Origin: Cheilinus undulatus
Taxonomy: Eukaryota > Chordata > Actinopteri > Labriformes > Labridae
Assembly (NCBI RefSeq): GCF_018320785.1
Contig: NC_054867.1
Location: 26,167,855-26,231,854, forward strand
Length of the DNA: 64,000 nucleotides
Reading direction: 5' to 3'
Part shown: piece by piece, positions 1 through 11,800 of the stretch
How the letters are laid out: the number at the start of each line of letters is the position of its first letter
How positions within the stretch are numbered: the first letter of the stretch is position 1
Position numbers and translations under genes: made by a program
Notes under the pieces: model-generated
What the model was told of the DNA's origin: nothing
What the model saw: only the letters and a program-made list of their open reading frames with translations
Databases searched by the model: none

Positions 1-862
1 CCAAAAAAATTGGTACAAGGGCAGGTTTACTACTGTTACATTAACTTTCATCTAACAACACTGAAAACACTCATGGTTGAAGAACTACCCCTGTCCCATA
101 TTTTCTGGAAAACGCTGCAGGCTTGAAATTCAGAATGTGTGAAGTTTTCCAAAACAACAATAGTTTATTAGTTTGATTATTAAAATTACTTCTGCCGTGT
201 TCGATTAAACATTTGTTAAAATGGATTTGCAAACCACTGTATTCTGTCTTTATTGACATTTTACATAATGTTCCAACTTTTTTGGAAATTAGGTTGTAAT
301 ATACAGTCATGTGCATACGTTTTGGGCATGAAGGGTGCTTAGGAGTCATTATGGGGCCTGATGTGTGCCACAACGCAGGGCTGGAGAGGTGGGGGGGGGT
401 CAGAATCATGCATGACACATGTCGACACACACGGGTGTCACTTGGCAGCTAAAGTCAAGCTCAACAGCGTCTCTTTTTTTCCCAGGCCTTTTACTCCCTG
501 CTAATACGCCCAAAGATCACGGCAACAGTTTACATCCCTTGGGGCATCCATAGCACACCCCGGGGCTGCTGGAAACCCTAGTACCTGTCTGGATGGCACC
601 ATAGGCCATCACATCCCCCCCTTTCTCCACTCTTAAGGTGTGGACTTTGTTATGTTTTTAACAGATTATTTTCCCATGCCCCTGGTAATACACCAGGACA
701 TCCAGAGCACGGTTGTGGGTTGTGTCAATCCTCCCTCCCACTGATGGTGCTTTCAGGCAGCTTACTCACCACTTCCACGCCTTTATTCAGCCTCAATTTG
801 TGGCCCAAACATGCCTTAAAGTTCTGCACAGGACTGTATCAGATCATGGTTATTCTACTTAC
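1..862. other. dgka last intron, no exon seen
   Basis: This stretch lies 3' of the last dgka exon that I can place (863-923) and must be part of the final intron, because that exon ends in a good donor (gtaagt on the minus strand). I searched by eye for the family's C-terminal exon (a short tail with a basic ITHKNQ-like stretch and a phenylalanine-rich end) and did not find it, so it probably lies left of the window. Positions 75-298 hold a DNA-transposon relic. Positions 470-860 are more GC-rich with no frame that I recognise. Confidence 0.6.
75..298 (-). mobile_element. Non-autonomous DNA transposon relic with fish TACAACC end
   Basis: Read on the minus strand from 298, the sequence starts TTACAACCTAATTTCC and continues through AAAAAAGTTGGAAC, then a GTAAAATGTCAATAAAGACAG stretch cut by small differences, and later GGGACAGGGG near 75. 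That order matches a very common fish element whose consensus end I remember as TACAACCCCAATTCC followed by AAAAAAGTTGGGAC. The copy is diverged and its far end is not clear. The superfamily is probably Tc1/mariner-like, which is from memory and untested. Confidence 0.55.
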
Positions 863-3800
863 AGTACACGGAGGCTGCATCCAAGGTTCCCCATCAATTT
901 GCATGGGCAGAGCTTTGATTGTCCTGCAGACAGGGAGGATAGAAAGAGATTTAGAAGTAGTTCATATGTACTTTTTATACTGCAGGTCTATCATATACAG
1001 TACTGTATTTGTTTGAACTCCACAGCACATAAAGGGATAAAATAGAAAAGGGTTATGTTACAATAGGATGCAATGCAAAACAAAAGACACGTTAATTGAA
1101 CTTCTTTAGTTAACTTAGGCAGCCTACTTTAATTTTGTTGTTTTCGAGCTTTTACTATGTTGTGTTGTTGTTACATAAAACTAACTTATATTATAATTTG
1201 TTATTTTTTCATCCAACTGCAGATTAAAGTATAAACCTTATGGTAATTTGTGAAGTCTGTGCCAGTCTGTGTCCTGCGCTCTTCAGGCCAGTGTAGATCT
1301 GTCCCATCTCGATGACTCCCTCCAGCCCCACCACCTCCAAACGCTTATCACTCATGTCTGTAGAGTGACAGATCAGGTTTAAAGACTTTTTTAAATGAAG
1401 AACAATGCACAAATAGGTTGATTGCAGACAAACTGACAAAATATTTGGAAACTAAATAAAGTGATGTAAACATGCAAACTGAAAAATAAGGGGAGTGTTA
1501 CCTTGTGGGATGGTTTTAAGAATCTCCTGGTCAGTGATCACATCACCACGCTCTACCTCTGTCACTCCCTCAGGCTTTTTGCATTCACCCCACAGGTTAG
1601 AGCCACCGTGCATGCTGGGTATGTTGAGGACAGCTATCCCCTCCAGAGATTGGTTACTCAGGTCCAAAGTTCTCCCACAGCACTGGTGTAAGAAAAAACA
1701 AGTCACATAAAAAGACACAGCAGAGATATAAAATATGATTAGTTTTGATAGGAGAGACACTAGACTCTGTGGAAATGCTTACATCAATTGTGAGGCAATC
1801 CTTTAGCCTCTTGCAGGAGGAAGAGAGGGTCTCAGAAGTGGCAAACTCAAAATACCAAAGTTTGTTCTTCATTCTTAAAAATATCCAAGTACAAAAACAT
1901 TATTAATTAAATATGTGCTTCATTTATTCACTTTTCACTGATAGAGCATGTGTGGTTCCTTACCTGCTATTGAACCTCTGAGGGTGTTTCTCTCTCATGG
2001 AGTGGAAACGATGAGCAATAGAGGCGTCCTGCTCATGTGGATGGAATCATAAAATCAGCTTTTATTTAAGGCTTAATTAATCCTGATTGCGTTCAAACTT
2101 TATCTTATTTAGTTACTGCATTTCACATGAATATGTGTGAAATTATTTGTTTCTGTTGACTCACCACACCAATGGAGAAATAGTTGTTGATGATTTCATA
2201 GGGCACGGGGTCTCCGACCTCCTGGGGGTCGTCTGGGATCACCTGAATGCTCCAGCGGTCCACCGCAATCAACTCACTCATTTCAATCTCCTTCAGGATT
2301 TCTCTCAAGTCTGCGCCCTCATAGCCTGTGAAGAGGGTCAGAGCTTTGAATAGTGTACTACATAGAGCTTCAGTTTCAGTGATAAGAGAGTAAATGTTGA
2401 GCTGGTATTACCTCCTCCCCAGCGTAGACAGCGTGCCAAGTCATTCCCAGTGCCCAGTGGCAGGACCGCTACTGGAGGATGGACCTGCAGGTCTGCTTTG
2501 TCTGAAATCACGACAAGGAAGATATTTTAGCCTGAGAGATTATTTACCCTTATTTACATTTTTGATATCTAAAGAGACCTGCAGCACCTATAGCATCCAG
2601 GAGCCACCCAACAGTGCCGTCTCCTCCACATGCAAGGATTCTGTACTCGCGCATATTGCGGAAGAAGTGGAGTCTAAGAAAACACGAACAGCATGAATGT
2701 GAAAAACTCATAGTCTGACAAAAGGCTTTGTCCCAATACAGACTTTGCCACTTCCACTTAGCCCTGACCCTATGCATTAGCATTCACGTCTAGGGGTAGG
2801 GTGTCTTAATTCTTGTTGAAATGGAGCGGTAGGATGAAGTGCTAGGGATGCATGGCTCTTTAAACAGAATTTCTCCTGATGAAAAATCCAAACTGAGTGT
2901 TGTCAGAAATCTCCCAGAATGCCTTGCAAATAATAGACAAGATGGCTGCTCAAGCATAAAGGAAATGCTGGTAGTTTCTTCATAACAAAGCTTTGAAAAT
3001 TACAACAACCTAACATCTTAATCTAGTAATGTCTCAATGCATCATGGTCCTTTTATTTGTTATTAAAAAGTATATGTCAGGGGATGGATACAAAAAAATC
3101 CATTTTTTAATATATTTTTGTCAAAATAGCCAAATTATATTTACCATGATTGATTCATAAAATCAATAAAAGGGTAAAACAACCAAGATAAACACATTTT
3201 GAAGGCACCATAGGGATAATAGTTAGAAATGGGACTGGGCCAATGTCACAGAGGGGTGAAAATATACTGTACCCTGGAGCAGGGCCTCCATTGGACAGGT
3301 TGTACACCTGACGAGGGTTCAGCAGGTACTGAAACTTCCTGAGAACTCTGTAAGAAATGGCAACCAAATAAATAAATAAATAATAAAAAAAATCAAACAA
3401 CCAGAGAGACATGTTCATATTCTATAAAAGAGTACTTGTCACTGGTGTCTACTTTTTGCTTCCTACCGTTCACCCTGCTTTCCTCCACTCTTTGGGTTTA
3501 CAAACACCAGAAGTGGGTGGGTGTCAGGAATTGGAAGAATCTAAAGAAAAAAACACTACAGTTGATGGTTTATGTAACTACCCAGAAAGACAAGATATTT
3601 AAAAATAAATGGATATATCTGTGAGTCAGGCAACTATGTAGATTTTATGTATAAACACATCTTTGAGCGGGCAACATCCAAATATCTGCTGCTTAAGTTT
3701 AAAAAAAATACTTCTTAGGAAAACAGTCTGTTAAAAAATAACCTTAAACAGATTTGGATCTTTTCAGACTTTCTTTTGCTTTTTCTACATTTCAATATCA

Positions 3801-6800
3801 TTACAGAAACCTGCAATCTCAGGCAGTATTTCAAGATTTCAAACATATTTAACTACAAAATTAGGGCACCAATAGAATACAATATGAAGCTCAAATAAAC
3901 AAGTACAAGAAAACAGAGTAAACTAAAAGCTCTATGACAGAATCTGAAAAAAGTGCATTTAGCCATTTTTATAGAGGTATGATAAAAGCTGCATACCTAG
4001 GTTTCAATGCAAACTTAAGTCCTTGTACTTGAATGTTCTTTGAAGCTTGTTCATGAAATTTACCAACAAATCTTGTAAAAATTGTGGATTCGGCCAACAG
4101 TAACAGAAAACTGGAACTGGCAGCTGGAAAATGAATAAAAGTGTAAGTAGATTTAATAACAGCAAACCTGGAGGACATGACCATCAGGGGTGACGTTTAA
4201 CAAGCTGGTATCCTCCTCCTGCAGCAAAATTAACCAACAAACAGACAATTAACTAAAAACAGTCCCCTAAAAGACAAATCTTTATTTTTAGTTTCAAAAG
4301 ATTCTGTTGTTAGTGTCTTTTTCACCTTTGAAACGGCGTGTATGGCCCACGGAGGCAGAATGTGATCTTTCAGTGGTCCACAATCACAGGTTGATAAACC
4401 AGAGAGGATACAGTCATCATGACGCTTAAATGAGACAATACTCAGTGAGCACAGAGATACAGAACATCCCCACTGTAAAAACTAACAAAACTATCCTCAC
4501 CATCTGCTGGCACCACACACAACGCCGTCCTGCTAAAGTTTTGATTTTCTTGTGGCAGACTTGACACTTTGTGGACTTGCAGTCAGCTTGGATCCAGTCG
4601 TGAGCAGGCACCTGGTAAACAAATGAGGATTAAAGGAAAGGTGTGATCCAACACTTCTCTTCTTTTGTTAAGATTTCTCTTTCACAACATTTGGACATAA
4701 TAGTAGTGTGTCACTGCCTCGTCCATTTTTAATCAGATGTCCCCGCAGCACACTGGCACCACAAAGCTTCCAGAACAGCTGAAATTATTTGGCCACTTCA
4801 TTGCTATGATTCATTATAGATAATGTGAATCAGTGATCAGATTCTGGGCTGCTACACCAGAAAAGATCGTGAACAGATCTTTGTCCATGCTCATGCAAAA
4901 TTAGGACATATAACAGATGTACAGAGCAGACTGTCGGATATAATCCATGACAAAAAAAACTGAAGGGCTGCGCTCATAACTGACTAATGCGCCGCAGTGT
5001 TCCTAGATGTTAATGTACTTATTGCAGTTTAGAGGCAGAATTTGGCCTATATTATAAATTACATGACAAAAAACCCACTAGTTTTACAAGAGATTTATTA
5101 ATCAATCTAAATAGACAATTTTTCTGGCAGATATAGCCACAATTGTGTATTCATCTACAGCTGTAAAAACCCATGCTACTACTTTCTGACTGTAATTTCA
5201 GAGAAATGTTTTGGGACTTACTTTGAAAATTTTATATCTTCAGTATGAAAAAGTTAGCTCTCTTGTAGTCTGCTAAGGACAGAGTTAGGATATTATAAGG
5301 CAATGTGTGGGCTTATGCACTGATGTTTTGCCTTTTTTAATATTTATTGGCTATAAAGCAAAAATCTAGTTTACCAGGCTTATCTATTCTTATTAAGGTT
5401 AGATGACACTATACCTTTACAATTAGGAGTAACACAAACAAAAGCAGACAACTATAAGAAACAAAACAAAAGCAGGGTCTGTAATGCTGCTTACACCAAT
5501 CTCCTTTTTAGCTTTGACAAACGTTCGAGCACAGGGTTCAGGATTCTTGTTAGCACACTGACTGTGGACAGTGTACTTGCAACCTGCAGAGGAAAAACAT
5601 GAGGTAAAAACAAAGCTCTTTTCAGAAGTATTGTTGCGGTAAATAGAAACGACTGTTTTCACAAGAAACTGCTGTAACACTTAAAGTAACAGACATGCAA
5701 TAAAGATCGCCATCATTATTGTTTGTCTCTGTGCTTGGCTGCCCCCTGCTGGCAGCTGTGAGTCTTACAATTGCAGCAGAGTCCCTGCTTCCCGAGGCCC
5801 AGCAGCATGCCCTGACACACGCTGCAGTAGGTCGGCTTGTTAAAGTGCTTCATCCTCCAGATGTGCTGCCCGTCCCTCTCTGTCATCTGTTGGTGAGGAG
5901 ACAAAAAAAAAAAAAAACAAGTGAAGGCTGATCACACTGTTAATGTAACATCGTGAGTCTGAGGTAAAACGAAAACAGAAGAGGTTATCACCTTCAGTCC
6001 AAGCAGAACCAGTAATGGCACGTTGTTCATCCCCCCTTTCACCCACTCCTCCAGAGTGACCGTCCCACTGTTATCTGCATCGATGGCTGTCATCATGTCT
6101 TTCAGCACCTGTCCAAATACAAAAACACCCACTCAATATTTTATATTTTAATAACAGCCTTCTTGAAGAGTAAAACCTTTCATAGTGAAAGAAAAAAAAA
6201 TACAGGGTAAAGCTTTTAAAAAAATTGACTAATGCTGTCATACAATCTTAAAAATTTTTCAATGTCTTTCTCCTTCAATATACCCTTCTGCATCAACACA
6301 TCACTGCATTCAGGTCTTCCACTGATCAAATCAGTACAGTAGGTCTTTTTTCACACAGTTGTCTAAGAACCCCTTTTCTTAACTTCTGATAAAGACTCAA
6401 AACGTGTTCCTTTGAGCACTGATTTGATCTTAGGAAAAAGGAAAAGTCACACGGTGCTAGATCCTGTGAATAGGGAGGGTGATCAAGCACTGTGATTTGT
6501 TCTTGGGCCAGACACTGCTTTACTGAGAATTCAGTGCTGGCGCATTGTCTTGATGAAAAATGAAACAATTTTTCCACAATTGTTGTCTCTTACTTCAGAC
6601 TTTTTCCTTGCAGTTTTTCTAGAAGCAGTTTGTCATCGTGTTGATTCACTGTTGACCCCTCTGGAACCCACTCCTCCACAATTATACCCTTAATGTCAAA
6701 GAAAACAATCAACATGACCTTGAATTTGGACTTGCTTTGTTGTGCTTTCTTCATCCTTGGTGGTGAAGGTGTTTTCAAATGCATTGACTGCCGTTTTGTC

Positions 6801-9800
6801 TCAGGATCATGTTGGAAGATCAAAGCTTCATCAAATGTAATCACTCCGAAAAAAATGGGTTTCTTTCAGTTTGTTCCAAAATGTCTCCACAAATTTTGTT
6901 TGTGTTTTTCCTTTTAAGCAGGAGTCAGAAGTTCTGGGACAACTTTAGCACACACTTTAGTCATGTTTAAATTTACACAGGAAGACCATTTCTGCTATCA
7001 TTCTTATACTGAGTTGTCGATCATTTGAACGATTTGTTCAATTTGTTGAATGTTTTCAGAAGTTTTTGATGTGCATCGGCACCCAGAACATTCATTGTCT
7101 TGGACATCCTCTCTGCCTTCACTAAATCTTTGCAGTTTTCCCCATACACCTCAGTTAATCTACGGAAAGATTCGGCTGGTGTTTTGTTCAATTTCACCAA
7201 AAGTTTTGGGTCAATGTGTTGCTAAACTTTTAAGCTAACCTTTTTTTGATATTTTAGCAAAAACAGTGCACTGCAATCAGTAGCTATCAGTGAACAAGAG
7301 ACGTCACTTATTGGAAATTTACAGCAGTTGTGCGAGAATATCCAACCATTAATACATAACACTGTGTGTCTGTGAACCATGTGGTTTCATCCTCACATGG
7401 GCAGTCTCATTATCTAATAGCCATACATCATATATGTAAGATAAACAGCTGAAAAAGATCAAATGAGATTGGTCATACTGGTCTGAGTTCAGTTACATCC
7501 CAGCCCAGGTAATTCGCAGCTCTCATCATCTGGGTGATTATACGATCCACTTCCTGAAGGAGGCAAAGCAAAGATAAGATAAAACTCCAGTGGATTTAAA
7601 TTAAACCTTATCAGTCTTAAATAATGTGCAAAATACTGCCACAAAAGTCAATTATAATCTTACTTAGAATTTTAGAAAAACTTGTCACAGTACAGACTAA
7701 GATGTTTGCTGTATGTATTCATGACTGATTTAGTTATTATAAAATAAAAAAATTCAAGTCATATTAAAGAAAAACTTGTCACAGTAAGAGTAACTTACAG
7801 AGCTGTCCAGGAGCTTGTTGCAATCTTTGTCGTAAAGCTTGAAAGTAACTAGAGAGAAAACAAAATCAGCCAGTTATCAAACTAATGTTTTTATTTTCTC
7901 ATTATTTCCTAATTTCTATGTAAATATTCTCTAAATATTATTGTAATGTGATAAACATGTCACAAAATGTTAAGAAGATAGATGAATCTAACATTCAAGC
8001 TTCTCTCGTGGCTGTCCCTCCTCCAGCACTGAGAAGTAACAGGACACGTCACGCAGAAAAACACCGCCTGGAAATTAAGAAAAGACCATTTTTGATCAGA
8101 TTTAAAAAAAAAACACACACACACCTCAGGTGTCTAAAACATAAAATGTTTTTTGTTGCTGTGGGAAAATTAAAATCAAAAGAATAAAGCTGAGTATGAC
8201 TGCACAACTCTGGGGTTTTTCCCTCTGAACACCCGCATTATAGTAGTCAATGATAAAAAACTGGGCTTTAAAATAAAGTACCTTCTTTGGACAAGGGGCT
8301 CTTTGTGAACCCATCCTGCTCAACATGTTGAAAATAGTGAAACAGGCGCTGGCAGAAATGTGCAGGTAAATCATCCACTTCAAGGTAGGTCTTTAGAAAA
8401 AGACAAAAGCCCACTGCATCGATGCACTGCAGAGAGGGATGAAGTTATTATACAGAGATCAGGATCAAAACAATGGTTTTAAAGTGTAATTTTTATTCTA
8501 AATATCATGCTTTTTGTTATCTGAGTAGTCATTTTTCATGTTTATGATTTCTGACTTAAGAGACACAAATCATGAGTAAAGAGACAAAATATCAAATTGT
8601 GGTCCCATAAAACAGGTGCAGAAATGCACAACTATATAAACATAATCTTGGGTTTCACAGACCTTTTCTTTCAGGAATTTCCAAATCGCTCTATAATTAT
8701 AACTGCAAAAAGATCTTTTTGGGGGTGGAAAACTCCTAATAAGGTTAGCAAAAGAAGTAGGTAATGACCTCCGTGTTGAATAAAGTGTACCACAACGTAC
8801 CTCTCCAAAGCTGTGCTCAGCCAGTCGACCCCCAGGATGAAACTCTTTAATCACATCTTTCACCCGTAAGCTGCTGTCTGCAAAGAGGACCACAAAGAAG
8901 TCAATAGCTGAGCACACAAGTAAAGGATAAAACCTAAACCTAATAACCCATTTGGTTATTTGTCTATTTGCTCCAATCCCTTATTACATGACCACTGAAA
9001 CAGAAGACAAACATCATTTATTGTGGACAAGGACGTACAGAGTGTATCTGACGTTAAATCTGCTCCCTGCTCTCAGGGTCAGGGCAGGTGTAATTATCCA
9101 TTCATCCATTATCCAAAAGTGCAAAGTCTCTCCCCCCACCAACACTAAAAGCCTACACACCCATTTCATTCTTTTCAAAGCCTCTGAGTATATGTGGGCA
9201 TATTTTTAGCACCGTCCCTGTACTTTTTGCTTCCTGTCAACAGGTCAATCAGAGTGTGTATTAGCTAAAATCCCCCAGAGCAACAACATACACTTTGAGA
9301 TAGGAGATGTTGTCTATGTTTTGAGATGATGCTGAATGAAAGAAACACAGTTATGAAACAAGTCATTCATTTCAAGATGATGCTGATGTACAAGTGTTAG
9401 TGAGAACTGCTGCTCTCACTTTTGAGGAAAATTGATCGATCTCAGAAGGATGGATTCTAAAGTTTGAGACTAAATGGAGGTTATATATCAAACCTTTCTA
9501 AAAGCTTTGAGATATTTCAGTCTTAAAATAGGAAGTAATCAAAAAAAGTTACTCTCATTTTCTGCAGTGTGTTGGACACCTGGTCTTAAATGAAAGCATG
9601 AGACTGATTGATTTAAGTTTAGATTTTTTTTAAATTCATTCAATCAGTTTATTGATCCAATTATTCTGTTTATTTTCATCTTATAATTTTAAACAGAACC
9701 CCTAAAATAATGATAAATATTGAATAACTAAGCGAACTTTAGCAGTGATGAGGCTCACAATAAAAATAAAACTGATTAGGTTATTCGAGCTTAATAACAC

Positions 9801-11800
9801 TGTTATACTGTTGTAAAACTGACTAAAATCGCACATATTTCAAGTTTTTACCATTTATTTTTCTTTATTGTCCACCAGAAAACATAAACATCACAAAAGG
9901 TTAAATGTCTAAATTAATTTGAGAAGAAATAAGACTCACTGTAAAAATAAAACACTGATATAAACCACATAAGAAAAAAATCCCACGTATTTTATTATTT
10001 ATATCTTGAAAATTTCTATAAATTTGTGAAATTTACCACTGGATCACTTTTTTCATTTTTTTTACACACCTGTGGCAACATCTAACTACACTATAGAGTA
10101 CTGTTATCCTACATTATAATGAGTTATTTGTCAATAAAATACCCTCAGTGTGACATGCTGATAAAATGGCTATATGTCTAAAAGAGAAAACATTTTACAC
10201 CCCAGGTGTAAAAGCAAGTGTAGCTGCTAGAAATCCTAGGCACTGTAATTCACCTTTATAATGTTAAAGTTTCATCAGCTTATCATGGTTAGTTATGATT
10301 TTTGGGCCTTTTTTTTGGGACACAAAAAAGTAAAACTGCATTTTTGAAGTTCTGGAGGAAACAGGAAGTTTCAGACGCTCTAGGCCACAGCTGATTGGTC
10401 AGATAATACCATGTCACTTTCCATGATGTTGACTGATCCCCATAACCTTGCAAAGCCGATGGATTCGCCTGTTTCTGTAATTCTCACTGGCGAATCCATC
10501 TGGCAAAGCTCTCGTCTGAACAGACTGGGCCCTGTAAGAAATTGACAGGACCAATCAGGAGTAAGAGGCAGTACTCCAGTGCGCGGAGGAGTCGTGACGT
10601 AACCAAGCAGCGACAAAAGGCCGGTGTAACTATGGCGGAAGAGATTAGCGTGGATGCTGCTATAGTGTCAGTTTTATCAGAACTTGACAACATTTCGTTG
10701 TTAAAAGAAGAACAAAGAACAACATCGAGTCTTTTTCTTTGCAGAAATGTTGTTTTTGCCCTTCTCCCGAAGGGAGGTGTGACAGACAAAACGTTCATCC
10801 AATCACTCTGAGTTTTTTTTTAAAGGCTCTGCTCGAAACACCGTCTACAGAAGGTTTTCCAAATGGATGTGTGAAACAATCCACCTGGCGTGTCAGGTTA
10901 TGATCTCCACTGATTGGCTGAAAAAATTATTCTGGTTCTACTGTATCAGAGAAAGTTGAGGGAAGGCCACAAAGGAAGTCTACAGAGGTGACCATATATG
11001 GTTCCTTGCCCCATAAAGGGTAAGATTTTGTAAGGCCTTCCCTACATTTTTGAGTCTACTCCACCCAGTGTATATTGTGCAATATTTTTAAAAAATCAAG
11101 GAGCTCGAACGAGAGTGGGAGTGTGACTGTTGTTCAGTGACAGTAACCTGAAGATTTTATACATTAATGCAGATTTTGGCGTACATGAATACAAACCAGA
11201 GGATCTTAAATCAGGATTTAATAGCAATATTTAGGGTTATTTTGATATTATTTACAGCAGTAATTATATGCTTCATCATAGTATAGCCGTATCATTTAGT
11301 TAACAGTTTCAAAAAAGACTACACCATCTCTTATAAAACTTTAAAAAGTAGTTATATGTAATAAAAATGTTCAAAGTAAAAGACACAATCATGGTTGTTT
11401 AACAGTGAAGCTACTGTTTTAGCAGTTTAATTACTACTGGAGTAGAGCTTAACAAGGTAGCACAGAGTTTAAACTATTTAAAATCTTACTGGCAAACTAA
11501 CTAAAAGAAGCCATATAAATGTAGTGGAGAATAAGTTTAAAGTGTAATAAACAAGCGTGAAATAGACGTGCCTCACAGTTGTTCTTAGTATAACATGAGC
11601 CAGTGAACTTCCACCACCAAGGTACTCAGTCCTTACTGAATATAAAGGCACCCCTAGGCAGTATTGACCCAACAGTGTAAGTAAACTAACTGCTAAAATA
11701 ACATTAAAAGTGAAGGGTGAGACTTACATTCCATGTAATGCTGCAGCTGAATGAAATCCACAGGAGTCAGACACCCTTCAGTATCATCAGGTGAGGCCAT
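863..11800 (-). CDS. dgka: Diacylglycerol kinase alpha (3' end off window)
   Basis: Phosphorylates diacylglycerol to phosphatidic acid, ending DAG signals at membranes; calcium-activated type I DGK. Coding exons in transcript order: 11728-11800, 8801-8877, 8282-8426, 7993-8067, 7799-7848, 7479-7553, 5992-6108, 5769-5886, 5495-5583, 4501-4611, 4326-4424, 4168-4218, 3467-3540, 3273-3347, 2588-2673, 2412-2501, 2165-2325, 1964-2028, 1783-1873, 1502-1682, 1237-1357, 863-923. All phases join, giving 695 residues; human DGKA has about 735, so one short exon is missing. Start [16 protein letters not shown] precedes [13 protein letters not shown] (RVH domain). EF-hands at about 130-141 and 175-186, two C1 domains at about 211-262 and 277-327, then the catalytic core with [22 protein letters not shown] and [11 protein letters not shown], and accessory [14 protein letters not shown]-hand 1 ([12 protein letters not shown]) has Lys where Gly is usual. 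Introns hold mariner, helicase-like and other repeats. Confidence 0.96.
3088..3180. repeat. Solo inverted-repeat end shared with the Tc1-like relic at 43217-44310
   Basis: Within a dgka intron, TTTTTGTCAAAATAGCC, then ATTGATTCATAAAATCAA and AAAAGGGTAAAAC closely match the right arm of the element ending near 44310 (TTTTTGTCAAAAAAGCC, ATTAAAAGGGTATAAC). The left flank around 3078-3105 (GGGGATGGATAC) does not continue that arm, so this is a solo or recombined end rather than a full copy. Confidence 0.6.
6300..7250 (-). mobile_element. Degraded mariner-type DNA transposon in dgka intron
   Basis: Minus-strand fragments follow a mariner transposase from N- to C-terminus. [21 protein letters not shown] (two overlapping pieces) lies near 7240-7150, [17 protein letters not shown] and [18 protein letters not shown] at about 6830-6660, VPEGSTVNQ next, then [20 protein letters not shown] at about 6510-6430. 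The DLAPCDF block is the third acidic site of the DD34D mariner class. Reading frames are broken in several places and no terminal inverted repeats were clear, so this is an old, dead copy. It lies between exons 5992-6108 and 7479-7553 in the same orientation as dgka. Confidence 0.88.
10458..10500. repeat. Perfect 12-bp inverted repeat (hairpin)
   Basis: GATGGATTCGCC at 10458-10469 is exactly reverse-complemented by GGCGAATCCATC at 10489-10500, with a 19-nt loop. The flanks GCC and TGGC would extend the stem past a small mismatch. It sits just upstream of the helicase-like frame and is probably part of the same repeat unit. Confidence 0.8.
10632..10811 (+). pseudogene. RecQ-like helicase N-terminal fragment
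   Basis: From an ATG at 10632 a 59-residue frame reads [20 protein letters not shown], later LLKEEQR and [11 protein letters not shown], then ends in a stop at 10809-10811. The order 'LxxEQR ... VFALLPxGxGK' is that of the start of a RecQ-type helicase up to Walker A; here the expected GKS is absent (KGGVTDK). From memory, similar fragments (ISVDAAI...LKEEQR...FALLP) recur in fish genomes as repetitive DNA, so this is more likely a piece of a multicopy element than a host gene. It is antisense to dgka and inside its first intron. Confidence 0.5.

Larger units (their letters stand above)
8878..11727 (-). other. First long dgka intron
   Basis: Intron between coding exon 1 (11728-11800) and exon 2 (8801-8877). 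It is AT-rich apart from a GC-richer block at about 10380-11000, which holds a hairpin (10458-10500) and a RecQ-like reading frame (10632-10811). No exon was recognised inside it. Confidence 0.6.

Noticed and set aside
470-860. Last dgka exon or a retroelement in the GC-richer block at the left edge
   Set aside because: No frame matches the DGK alpha tail or a known polymerase; left unassigned.
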